64,000 nucleotides of DNA from Rebecca billardiae RCC1528 (Eukaryota; Haptophyta), in assembly GCA_965240325.2 (NCBI GenBank), contig OZ251228.1, positions 1,922,001 to 1,986,000 of the forward strand, written 5' to 3'. Below, piece by piece: positions 40,984 to 50,657 of this stretch (position 1 is the stretch's first letter; each line of letters opens with the position of its first letter). Both the position numbers and the translations under genes were made by a program. The notes beneath the pieces were generated by a model that saw only the letters and a program-made list of their open reading frames with translations, was not told the DNA's origin and did not search any database.

Positions 40984-43215
40984 TCACCGCCGCTGCCGCC
41001 GCCGAGCAGCCGCGGATGGCGTGTAGAGGTGGGAATCCCCGCTCGTGGCAAGCACCGCGCTCAGGCCCGCCACCGGCTCCGCCTGCGGCACGCCGTCCAC
41101 GCTGCCGCCGCCGATCGGTCGGTGCACGTACGGCACGAGCCCGCCACGTGGCTTGAACGCCGCATCCGTCGAGCAGCACCAGGAGGAGAGGGTCGCGGCG
41201 AAGCGGCGGTCGAACTCGGCGCCCTGCGCGGGCGAGGCGAAGCCCGCGAAGAAAGAGCGGGCGTCGCCGACGTCGAGGATCCGCGCGGAGCAGCGCCCAA
41301 GCTCAGCGCGCAGCGTCTCGTCCGTCGGCACGCGCGCGCCTGACAGGCAGCAGCCGGGCGGCGTGCGGCCGCTGCATCTCCGCGGGTCGGCGCGCGAGCG
41401 CTGCACGGCGTCCGGCACGCGCGGGTCGTCGAGGAAGCCGCGCTCGCGGTGCAGGAAGCCGGACTCGAGAAACTGCCGCGGCTTGAGCCAGTGGTCGATC
41501 GCGCAGTCGTACGGCAGCCGGATCGCCGAGTCCGCGTCGCAGCCGGGCCCGACGTGCCCCGGCCCAAAGCCGAGCTCACACGCGCACCGCATGCGCGGCA
41601 GCACGAGCGAGCGGTTGAGGGCGGTTGCGGCCGCGAGCGCGAGCGCGAGCTGCGCGATCTGCTCGTGCACCAGCCGCATGTGCACCTCGGGGACCGCTCC
41701 GCGCGCGACGCGCGGCTGGTGCAGCAGCTCGCGCGGCACCTCCGGCGTGTACGTGAGGAAGTACCCATCTGAGTAATACTCAGGCGGGTCGATGTGCAGC
41801 CCCGCCTCGCGCAGCCGCATCAGCTTGCTGGCGGGCTCCTGCAGCCGGAGAAAGGTGGCGTGCACGCCGATGGGCTCGACTGCGCGCACCTCGTGCAGCC
41901 GGCGCACGGTGTACCTGCGGGCCGCCGAGGGCGGTCCACGCTCGCGCGCACGGTGGGCAGGCGTGCCGCGCAGATGGTGCGCGCGCTCGGCGCGCGGCGC
42001 GCGCGAGGCGGCGCGCGCGCACCCGAGCAGCGAGAGGAACTGCGCGGCGGGCAGCACGCCGAGCGTCGCCTGGCCGCCGAGCATGGGGCACGCGTGGCCG
42101 CGCAGCGCGCGCCACTCGCGTCCCGTCGTGTTCCCCTTCCACCGCCGGTTGATCAGCCCCTGGTCGATGTCGTGCGCTCGCCTCGCCGCCACCGCCTCGT
42201 GCGCGGCGCGCAGCAACCGGAGCGCGCCCGGACGATCGGCGCGCGCGAGGAGGATGCCGATGTTGAGCGACTTGGCGCACGTGCCCGCGGGCTCGAGCTG
42301 CAGGTCGACCGGCGCAGCGCGCATGCGCGCAAGCGGCTTGAGCGGCTTGTCCGAGTCGGACGTCATGTCCGTCGAGATGAGCATGTCCAGGCTGCCGTGC
42401 TCGGCGAGCGCGGCGCGCACGTACGGCGTGGGCGAGCGCAGCCAGACGACATCCGCATCGCTCAGCAGGAGGTGCGAGCCCGCCTGCGCGGCGGCCTCGA
42501 GCAGCGCGACGGCGTGGCGCCAGCGCCCGGCCTGCGAGCCCTCGACCGTCGGCGTCGGACCCGTCGCGTACACGCCCACGCCAAACGCGCGGAGGCGCCG
42601 CTCGAGCCTCGACGGCTCTGCGCCGACGAGCGACTCGGCCGCGCCCTCGTCGACACCACCGCTGCGCGCCGCCCGCTTCCGATCGCGCTTGGTGAAGCCC
42701 GGCGGCGGGGTCCACCTCATCAGCCCGACGAGCACTGCACACTCGCCCACGATGGGCACGGCGTGGCCCACAAAGTTGAGCAGCATCGATTCAAGCTCGC
42801 GCGTCGCGACCGTGCCGATCACAATGCCTTCGCGCGTGTGCGCGCGCACAATCTCCGCGCTCACCGGCGGCAGCGGCCCCGTGCCGAGCGAGCAGGGTGG
42901 CGTGCGCGAGGGCTCGAGCTCGAACAGCTCGCGCTGCTGCCGAGCAATCGCCTCCTCCACGCCCGGCCGTGGCAGCGCGACACTGTGCGGCCGAGCCGCC
43001 GCGAGGGCCGCCGGGGTCGCCCACACGAGAGCGCCAGGCTCGCGCACGGTCTCGGCCGTCGAGCCCGTCCGGGCCCACGCGAGCACGGCCACGCCAACGA
43101 CGAGCACACCTGTCGCGGCGAGCGCCCCGCTCGACGCTCGGCGTCGAGGCCGCACGCCTAAGAGCCTGTCCCCCAACTTTGGCCCCAGCTCGTGGCCGTC
43201 GGTCGCCGCCATCAT
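40984..43215 (-). CDS. GT77-family arabinosyltransferase, XEG113-like
   Basis: Exons 42023-43215 and 40984-41914 join in phase 2 across a 108-base intron (GTGCG...CCGCAG), giving QFLSLLG-YTVRRLHEVRAV. The product has 707 residues. Starting at the first of two Met codons (MMAATDG), a type II membrane anchor lies at about 25-46 (GALAATGVLVVGVAVLAWA). The GT77 catalytic region follows, with the DxD motif in LLLSDADVVWLRSP. A long C-terminal domain includes HATFLRLQ, LREAGLHIDPPEYYSDGYFLTY, ALAAATALNRSLVLPRMRC and CAIDHWLKPR, the arrangement seen in plant XEG113, which extends arabinose chains on hydroxyproline-rich cell-wall proteins in the Golgi. The removed intron is a multiple of three without stops, so unspliced RNA would also be readable. 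The gene starts 169 bases from the esterase gene, head to head. Confidence 0.85.
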   Translation of the reverse strand: MMAATDGHELGPKLGDRLLGVRPRRRASSGALAATGVLVVGVAVLAWARTGSTAETVREPGALVWATPAALAAARPHSVALPRPGVEEAIARQQRELFELEPSRTPPCSLGTGPLPPVSAEIVRAHTREGIVIGTVATRELESMLLNFVGHAVPIVGECAVLVGLMRWTPPPGFTKRDRKRAARSGGVDEGAAESLVGAEPSRLERRLRAFGVGVYATGPTPTVEGSQAGRWRHAVALLEAAAQAGSHLLLSDADVVWLRSPTPYVRAALAEHGSLDMLISTDMTSDSDKPLKPLARMRAAPVDLQLEPAGTCAKSLNIGILLARADRPGALRLLRAAHEAVAARRAHDIDQGLINRRWKGNTTGREWRALRGHACPMLGGQATLGVLPAAQFLSLLGCARAASRAPRAERAHHLRGTPAHRARERGPPSAARRYTVRRLHEVRAVEPIGVHATFLRLQEPASKLMRLREAGLHIDPPEYYSDGYFLTYTPEVPRELLHQPRVARGAVPEVHMRLVHEQIAQLALALAAATALNRSLVLPRMRCACELGFGPGHVGPGCDADSAIRLPYDCAIDHWLKPRQFLESGFLHRERGFLDDPRVPDAVQRSRADPRRCSGRTPPGCCLSGARVPTDETLRAELGRCSARILDVGDARSFFAGFASPAQGAEFDRRFAATLSSWCCSTDAAFKPRGGLVPYVHRPIGGGSVDGVPQAEPVAGLSAVLATSGDSHLYTPSAAARRRQRR

Positions 43216-43384
43216 GTTCCTGGTAGGATCGCACCGGTCAGGCGGTATTTTAGACAGCGCGGGCGGGCGGCAAGGCCGGCAGCCGGCGGCAGGATGCACA
43301 GCAGGCCGGACTGGACCCGCCTCGTTCACGGCTTCACGCGGTCGTCGCGCGCCCGCGGAGGAAGAAGGCCTGACCGTGAGGGCC
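43216..43384. promoter_or_regulatory. Probable shared divergent promoter
   Basis: Only 169 bases separate the start codons of the minus-strand GT77 gene and the plus-strand esterase gene. Both 5' UTRs and promoters must fit or overlap upstream coding sequence. No TATA box is visible. The call is positional inference. Confidence 0.4.
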
Positions 43385-45592
43385 ATGCGCGTGCTGGTCG
43401 TCGCCGCGCTGGCGGGGCTGTTCGGCAGCTCGTCCAAAAAGGACCCCTCCAAGCCCGTAACCAAGTCGGGCTGGACCTGCCCGAGCGGCAGCCAGTCGAG
43501 CAAGTCCGCCAAGTCCGGGCCCCAGTACCACTTCCTCGAGCACAAGGGCACGACGCGGTGCTGGATTCAGTATGTGCCGCGCGAGGCGCAGCGCGAGCCG
43601 CGGCCGGTGGTGATCGACATGCACCCGCTGCAGGCGACGGCCGAGCTGATGCACAAGTCCGATGGCTTCGAGCGCCTCGCCAAGGCGGAGGGCTTCATCG
43701 CCGTCTGGCCGAACGGCTTCCGCCGCTCATGGAACGCTGGCGGCATCTGCTGCGGTGCGGCGTCGTACAACGACATCGACGACGTCGGCTTCCTTCTCGC
43801 GATGATCACCCGGCTGCGCGAGACGCTCAACGTCGACCCATCGCGGATCTACGTCACCGGCCACTCCAACGGCTGCGGGATGGCGCAGCGGCTCGCTGTC
43901 GAGGCCTCGGCGGTGATCGCGGCGGTCGCGTGCATGTCCGGCTTCTGGACAGCGCGGCTCCCGGACGAGGCGGCGGGCGCGCTGCTGCCCATGCCGTTCC
44001 TCGCGGTGCACTGTCGCGACGACATGGAGTCGCCCGCGAAGTACGACCCGCTCGCGCTCCGCAACCTCCAGCGCTGGCGCCAGCACGACGGGTGCTTCGG
44101 CGAGCCGTCGAGGGTGTGGCAGAACTCGACCTCGATGTTCGAGCTGTACACCGAGTGCGACCACGGCGTGGAGGCGGGGCTGGTGACGCTCGAGGTGTGC
44201 GGGCACTGGCCGTACAAGGCGAAGCGGCCGCCCATGTTCCTGCTCAATCGGCTGATCCAAGGCCCCGACCCGGTCACGACGATGCCGGAGGATGCGATCC
44301 AAATTGCATGGGGCTTCCTCAAGAAGTTTCGGCTGCGCGCGGACGGCGGCTCGCGGCAAGAGGACCCGCCGCCGGCGGCGCTGGCATCGGGGCGCGTGGG
44401 CTTCGGGGCGAGCGCGAGCACGCATGGCGCACACGACGCCGCGCACGACGCGCACGACGACCCGAACCCCGCGCTCGGCTGGCCGGACCCGCCCTCCGCG
44501 GCGGACGGCGGCGCGTCGGACGCTTACGGCACCGCTGGAGCGCGAGGGTCGCTCGGTGGTGCGCACACCGCAGCCCATGGCCAGCCGACCGTCGCCAGCG
44601 GCGGCGCGCCGCCGCTCGCGGCCGAGCTGCAGGCGACGATATCAACGCTTGAAGCTAGCATCTTTGACGGGCCGTCGGCAGCGCCGGCCGTCGCGGCCAG
44701 CCACCCGGTCACGCCCGCGCACGGCGCAGCGAATGCGACGACGGCCATGGCGCCGGCCTCAGCGCACCCTGCTGGCCTTGCCAACGCGACGGCGGCTGTC
44801 GCCCCTGCGGCCTCCGCGGCTGCTGCGCCCGCGGCGCGCACAGGGACGGCGAAGCCTCCGGCCTCAGCGGTGGCGGGCCCAGCCCGCCGTGCGAATATCA
44901 CGGCGCCTGCGGCAGCTGGCGGCGCGGAAGAGGCTGGCCAGGGCAACGCAACGGCGCGCGTGGCTTCCGCTGCCGTTGCTGCTGCGCCCGCGGCCAACTC
45001 CACTGCTGCACCCACCGCCGCCGCCGCCGCTGATGCCGCCGCCGCCGCGCAACCCCCGCACCATGCCAACGTGAGCGCGGCGAGCGCAGCGGCGCCCGCC
45101 TCTGCGGCCACTGCGGCCGTCACAACAGCTCCGGCAACAGCGGGCACGCCGCGCGCGGCGAACGCCACGGCGCCCGCTGGCGCTGCAACCATCGTTGCCG
45201 CTGCCGTCAAGGCCGGCCCTGCTGCTGGCCCGGCGCGCCCGCCCGGGCGTGCCAACGTAACGGCTCCCGTCGCCGCTGCCACCGCAAGCGCCTCGTCGCG
45301 GCCACCCAGCCAGATCAACGAGACGGCGCCTGCTGGGGCTGCACCCAGCGCGGTTGCGGCACACTTGGCCACGGCATCGAACGCAACGGCTGTTGCCGCC
45401 GCAGCACGCCCAACCGGCCAGCCGTATGTGCTGACGCCGGCTTCCGCCGCGCCCGCGCACGCGCCCGCGCACGCGCCCGCCCCTGCCACCATGGCGCGCA
45501 CTGCGCCTGCCGCAAGCTCAGCCGGTGGAAAGCCCGCGTCGAGCACAGCGGCGACCGTGCTGCGCCCGCTGCGGGAGTCCCGTACTGATTGA
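43385..45592 (+). CDS. CE1/PHB-depolymerase-like esterase with sequon-rich tail
   Basis: Single exon, 735 residues. The N-terminus MRVLVVAALAGLFGSSS is a short secretory signal. Residues about 28-300 are an alpha/beta hydrolase of the feruloyl esterase/PHB depolymerase (LpqC) type: DMHPLQATAELM, GFIAVWPNGF, the WNAGGICCGAASYNDIDDVGF segment, nucleophile Ser161 in VTGHSNGCGM, a CRDD Asp region near 211-213, and His274 in CGHWPY. Several paired Cys suggest disulphides. From about 345 the protein is an Ala/Pro-rich low-complexity tail carrying at least ten N-glycosylation sequons of the type A-N-A-T, A-N-I-T, A-N-V-S and I-N-E-T at intervals of roughly 15-35 residues. The tail should be a heavily glycosylated stalk. 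The substrate may be an ester in polysaccharide or polymer matrix; that is inference from the family. Confidence 0.85.
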   Translation: MRVLVVAALAGLFGSSSKKDPSKPVTKSGWTCPSGSQSSKSAKSGPQYHFLEHKGTTRCWIQYVPREAQREPRPVVIDMHPLQATAELMHKSDGFERLAKAEGFIAVWPNGFRRSWNAGGICCGAASYNDIDDVGFLLAMITRLRETLNVDPSRIYVTGHSNGCGMAQRLAVEASAVIAAVACMSGFWTARLPDEAAGALLPMPFLAVHCRDDMESPAKYDPLALRNLQRWRQHDGCFGEPSRVWQNSTSMFELYTECDHGVEAGLVTLEVCGHWPYKAKRPPMFLLNRLIQGPDPVTTMPEDAIQIAWGFLKKFRLRADGGSRQEDPPPAALASGRVGFGASASTHGAHDAAHDAHDDPNPALGWPDPPSAADGGASDAYGTAGARGSLGGAHTAAHGQPTVASGGAPPLAAELQATISTLEASIFDGPSAAPAVAASHPVTPAHGAANATTAMAPASAHPAGLANATAAVAPAASAAAAPAARTGTAKPPASAVAGPARRANITAPAAAGGAEEAGQGNATARVASAAVAAAPAANSTAAPTAAAAADAAAAAQPPHHANVSAASAAAPASAATAAVTTAPATAGTPRAANATAPAGAATIVAAAVKAGPAAGPARPPGRANVTAPVAAATASASSRPPSQINETAPAGAAPSAVAAHLATASNATAVAAAARPTGQPYVLTPASAAPAHAPAHAPAPATMARTAPAASSAGGKPASSTAATVLRPLRESRTD

Positions 45593-46906
45593 TGAGCCGC
45601 AGTATTCGCGGCCAGGCCGGCCGGCAGCGGCGGTGCCGCTGGGAACAGTGTCAGTGTCACTGCAGAGGCTGCTGCGCCCTCGGTCAGTTGGCTTCGGCCA
45701 GCCTGGTGGCGAACTTCGGCAACAGACAACAGTCCCGCGCGCTCCCCGGGCCGAACTCGACGCCGCACCGATCGGCGAAATTAATCACGATCGACGATGA
45801 CGGCGGACTGATTCATCCACGACTCTGGCAAGAGTGAAGAGAGCTGAGCCATCAGGCGTCATCCCCCCGGATCATGTCAGACCAAGGCTTCAGACTGGCC
45901 GTGGACTGAGATTCTTAGCACGGTACTCACGTAAGACTGTCATCACCGCGGTGACTGTGACGGTCCGACCGAGACCTGGCCCGCTGCCCGCGGTCCCTCA
46001 GCCATGGCGGGGGTGGGTAAGTCACTTACTAAGTCACTGGGTAGTGGATCACTGGATCCTACCCTAGATCGCCATCTCAAACTGCCTGCATCACTTGTTT
46101 CATAGCACATCTTTATACGAGCCACGGGGCATGAGTAGATTCGAATACTGTGAGAATCGTAACGGAGTGCATGGAGAACTGCATGGACAACGAAACCGAC
46201 TTCGCAATTCATGGGGTCCACCCAACGCTCAAAGTTGCGTCCGGGACGCCCCCCTGCGCTTTTCGATTTTTCAAAAGCGGCTGAAATTGGCCCGAAAAAG
46301 GGGCTGTGTTGGCGACCGGGCATTTTTTCATCAAGCACTGCTCCGCGCGCAAGCTCTCGTATTTGCGGTTGCTTCTGAAGCGCAACGAACCCTATTATGG
46401 TGTCCGAAATTCTGATCATAAGCGTCCGCGGGCACTCCGAAGACTCGCTGGAAGGGAGCAGGGGAGTCGCGCTGACTCTGAATTATTCGACTCAGGCGCC
46501 GCCGAGAACTCTCTCGAGGCAGAAAAATGGCGGCTCACAAACCGGGCGTGCCGGCGGGAATAGGTGGGATTCCCAAATCAATCTCGGGCTCCCGCTTTTT
46601 ACCGTTTTAACCAATCGATATGTAAGACTCGGTTCACGCCCAGGCGAGGTGGAGGGAGATACAATTTCGTCGTCATATTCAACGTGGACCAATGAGCTCG
46701 TCACACACACGTGTTCAACCGTTCCCGGCGCGCGAACAATCTTTCAAAGATCCCGTCTCATGGCGTCACAGAACGTCATTTGGCGCTCCGCCGAGCAGCG
46801 TGGTGCCACTCAAGCCCTTGCCCGCGTCGCATCGGCAAGCACCCGGCCTCCTCATTTTGGGCGCCAGCGTCCGCCGTCACTCCACCGTGCCCCCCTCACC
46901 GGGGAC
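45593..46906. other. Intergenic, 1.3 kb, no gene seen
   Basis: Mixed-composition DNA with no recognised protein. The right part is the 5' region of the trehalose-phosphatase gene, with its frame open back to about 46397 and an upstream ATG at 46760. Confidence 0.5.
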
Positions 46907-48182
46907 ATGACGCTCTCGACGCCTTTCTCGCCCATGGCGCAGGCCGACCTGCCCAACGCGCTGCTTGCCCTCGAGCCGGTCCTCCGAGACCTCCGCGACC
47001 GCCGCGTGCGCCTCGCCGTCTTCTCAGACTACGACGGCACGCTCACGCCGATCGTCGCGGACCCGGACAAGGCGACGCTCGCCGAGGACACGCGCACGGC
47101 GCTTGCGGCCGTGTCTGATCGTCACTTCACAGCCCTCGTCACTGGTCGCTCCACGGACAAGATCCGCTCGTTCGTGCAGCTCGGCGGCGCCCGCGCCCCG
47201 TACTACGCGGCCTCCCACGGCCAACACATCAGCGGCGGGCCCGACGCGGAGGGCCTCGATATGCTCCACCCGGTGCGCGCGCGCGCCTCTCGGCATGCGA
47301 TCGTGCGCCCGTGTCGGCCCGCACCCCACGCGAAGCGTCTCTGACGTGCCCCCCCCCGCGCTGCATGCTCGCGTGACGCACCTGCAGGTGGCCCAGCGCG
47401 CGCGCGGTGCCCTGGAGTGGACGTATGACGAGCTGAAGCGGCGGCTGTCCGACGTGCCCGGCTTCTCGGTGGAGGACAACGTGCTGTGCATCTCGGCGCA
47501 CTACCGCCGCGTGCCCTCCGAGCACCACGCACACGTCACCGCCGTCGTGGACGACGTCCTCGACGACGTGATGAAGCTGCGCACCTCTGCGTCCGATGCG
47601 GACGCGCTGAGCGAGCGCGCGACTAGCATGAGCATCGCCGGCAGTGATTGCGGCGACTCGTCGACGGCGGGACTGTACGCCACCGGCGGCACCGTCAGCG
47701 CGCACGTCTCCACAGACCACCTGCCGATGGCCGCGTCCGAGCCCGCACCCGGCGCTAGCAGCCACACCTCGTCCCCGCAGCAGTTGGATCGCCGCTCCGC
47801 GCTGCCGCCGTCCGTGCCGCTGTGCCGGCGCGAGGGCAAGATGGTGCACGAGCTGCGCCCTAAGGTCGAGTGGGACAAGGGCGCCGCCGTGAGGTGGCTG
47901 TACGAGCAGATGCTTGCGCGCGTCCGCGCCGAGCTCCCGAGCCCAGCGGCTCACGAGGCGGACGCGGAGCCCGAGCTGTTGCCTGTGTACGTCGGCGACG
48001 ACGTGGCGGACGAGGATGGCTTTGCGGCCGTCCGCGCGCTGCATCCGCGCGCCATCGCCGTCAAGGTGACGGCGCGCGACCTCGCTCCTGGCGCGCCGGA
48101 GCCGCGGGCCACGATGGCGCAGTACGCGCTGGAGGACCCGCAGCAGGTGGCGGCCTTCCTGCGCCACCTGGCTGACGTGTAG
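46907..48182 (+). CDS. Trehalose-6-phosphate phosphatase (HAD-IIB)
   Basis: Exons 46907-47272 and 47388-48182 join in phase 0 over a 115-base intron (GTGCG...CTGCAG). The product is about 386 residues from the chosen ATG; 46934 and 46760 are alternatives. HAD motif I is FSDYDGTLTPI with the nucleophile Asp. VTGRSTDKIRSFV and YYAASHGQHISG correspond to motif II and the cap entry of trehalose phosphatases, KVEWDKGAAVRWL supplies the motif III lysine, and YVGDDVADEDGFAAV is motif IV, which binds magnesium. It converts trehalose 6-phosphate to trehalose in the cytosol. An insertion of about 75 Ser/Ala-rich residues (ATSMSIAGSDCGDSSTAG onward) sits between cap elements and is absent from compact family members. 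No synthase domain is attached. Confidence 0.88.
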
Positions 48183-50516
48183 TCGTCCCGCGCGTGAGGC
48201 TGGCCTCGGCCGCAGTGCTCAGTGTCAGCTCAGTGCCAGAGTGAGTGCGGCGGGCCGGGGCCGCTGCGCCTGCGGCGCGCCTGTGGCCTGCGGGTAAGCG
48301 CCTAGCCTACATCAGCTAAGTCTAATCTATAAGACTAGTAGGCTCGTGAGCGCGGCCCGCGGCTGGGGAGCGCCAGAGCACGGCACGTGGACGAACCGCC
48401 GCCGCATCTGCGCTTTTTAATTTCGATTTCCCTGCGGCCTCCGCCATCGTGAACCAGGCCGGGAAGGCGGGATCCCCGGCCAGCCCTGCGCGGCTGCGCC
48501 GTGCCTCCGGGGAGCATGATGACATGCGCTGCTCACGGGCACTCCCAGAACAAGTTGCCCAGAGGCATCAGAGCTGCATATCGCGTTCGAGGAGCGACAC
48601 GGAAGCCTATGCCCTTCTGCGGTCCCGCCTATGCCCTTCTGCGGTCCCGTCCAGTCGGCATGCGGAACGGCTTACTGTAGCTTGTGGCCAGTGTGGGCGG
48701 TCTGCGCTCGAAACTCGGGGCTGCCTACGGGTGCAATCATCATCGGCACGGTTGAAAATAGTAGCAATGACAGCGGCGTCGCAATGCATCGAGCATTCAG
48801 CATTCTGATCTTCTAGAACAACCGATACGGAGCCCCGACCAACCGGCTCCTGCGCCGAGTGGCGCGGCGCCGTTGGAGTACAGACACGCGACGCGGTCCG
48901 ATTTTTGAGTTACTGCGGCGGTCAGACTGCTACTTGCTAGTATTAGTTTGAGCCTCTGCTAGCGGCTAGCAACACTAGGATGCCTAGTCTGATGTACTAG
49001 AAGTAGCCAGCAAAGACACATGTACTGGGTTGTGGCACTTCTCTGGCAGCGGCTGCACTGGCGGCAGCGGCGCCTCCCCGCGTCCGCCGCCGTGACTGGC
49101 ACAGTGACGCGTGCAGCAGTCCCTAGGCCGTGCAACCGCCCGGCCGTGCCCACTCGCGGCCCGTGCGTCGCCGCCCGCGCCGTGGGCCACAGGCGCCGCC
49201 CGCCAGGCCGGCCCGCGGCCCGCGACGGCAGCCGGCGTAGGCGCGACGCGCGGACCAGCCACTGCTGCGGCGGCCACGGTCCGGCCCGGACTGTCCGCCA
49301 GAGCCCGGATCACGCTGTCCTTGCTGACTGAGACTGGGTTCGTGACAGTCGGGCCATCAGTCTGCGGTGGTGACTGTCTGACTGGACACTGTAGTCAGTC
49401 GTCACTCGTCACTACACTGGTGCCGGTGGCGCGGCGGTGGACCTCCGCCTCGGATCGATTGATGAATGAATAACGCGCGGTCCGCTGCGTCTGGGGCCCC
49501 TGGCAGATTATCTAGTAGGCAGCATAGCGTCGATGGGAATTTGTTCCGAGCATCATACTGACTCCGGAACAGTACTCTGTACTGTCAGTAGCTATTATCC
49601 GCAATCAATTGAAACATTATTAGGTCAAGACGAGACCGATGGCGAAGCCGATGCTTGGAAGGCATCGCTGCCATCGACATCATCAGACGTCATCGTGCCA
49701 TCGCCCGCATCGGTCGTCGCCTACTCGCCTGTGACTGCCTAGCGCCGTCGGCCCGTCGGGCGTCGGCGCCGGGAGCCGGGATTCACCTCGCTCGGCCGCA
49801 TCGCCGGCGCCTGCTGAGTGCCTGCTCGCAGCCTCGCAGCGAACGACTCGGCGACCCGGGTCGCACTACTCATGGCGCACGGCCCCCCCCCCGAAAGGTC
49901 TGAGCGTGAGCGAAAGCCGGGGGGGGGGCGGCGCACGTGCTCCGCAAAATCAAAAAGAGGATGCGCGCAGGATTTTGGGGATTTTTCGGTAGGTGGCCAC
50001 CGCGTATGAGTGGATATCGCTGCCGCAATGATTGCGTTTGTAGTAGATGCTAATTTTAACGATAGTAACACTTAGGGGAATGCAGGGTGGAATAGCACAT
50101 AACACCAGCCGTGTGTTAGAACATTCCGTCATAGTAAGATGCCTGAATTGTAAGAGCCTGAAACAGCTCGCCAACCATAGAAACGATAGGTTGGGTCGTC
50201 AGCTTTGATTCACGCGCTTCTGAAAAACAGCGTTTTAGATTAGACGCATCCCTCTTCTCTTAAGAGAACTGCGCTAGAATAGTGTGGTGAGTGTGTCCTG
50301 GACAGCCTGAGCGGAAAGGTCAATAATCACGGTTGTGATTCAAGATTCCTCACCCCGTATTGCCAAGTGATTCAAAGCCAATGCGGGTATGAATCGACGC
50401 GTTTGTGCTCTATCTGCGATCAATAAGAGCTCTCTGATTCAAATGGGTGTACGCTGTCCTGGACAGACTCTGATCAATAATGATGATCGGCACGAAGAGT
50501 TGCGCGTGACGGCTCG
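48183..50516. other. Intergenic, 2.3 kb, no gene seen
   Basis: Alternating GC-rich (49020-49320) and AT-richer parts, with short frames and no recognisable protein. A 20-base direct repeat (TATGCCCTTCTGCGGTCCCG) occurs twice at 48608-48647. No tRNA-like cloverleaf was noticed. Confidence 0.5.
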
Positions 50517-50657
50517 GTGACGACGATCCAACGGCAAAGTGCCGCGGGTGCGGCCGGCGTCGGTGCGGCGGAGGCGGAGGCGGAGGCGTCGGGGGAGGCG
50601 GCTGAAGGGAGCGAGGGCGATGGTGGCGGCGCAGTCGAGGGAGGTGCGCCGAATGGC

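Noticed and set aside
41792-43384. Upstream extension of the esterase frame and other long plus-strand frames
   Set aside because: They are antisense to the GT77 gene, which has family motifs and a proper splice junction. The secretory signal at 43385 gives a natural start.
48183-50516. Search for tRNA or rRNA in the long gaps
   Set aside because: No B-box-like GTTCGA stretch with a matching acceptor stem was seen. A proper covariance search was not possible.
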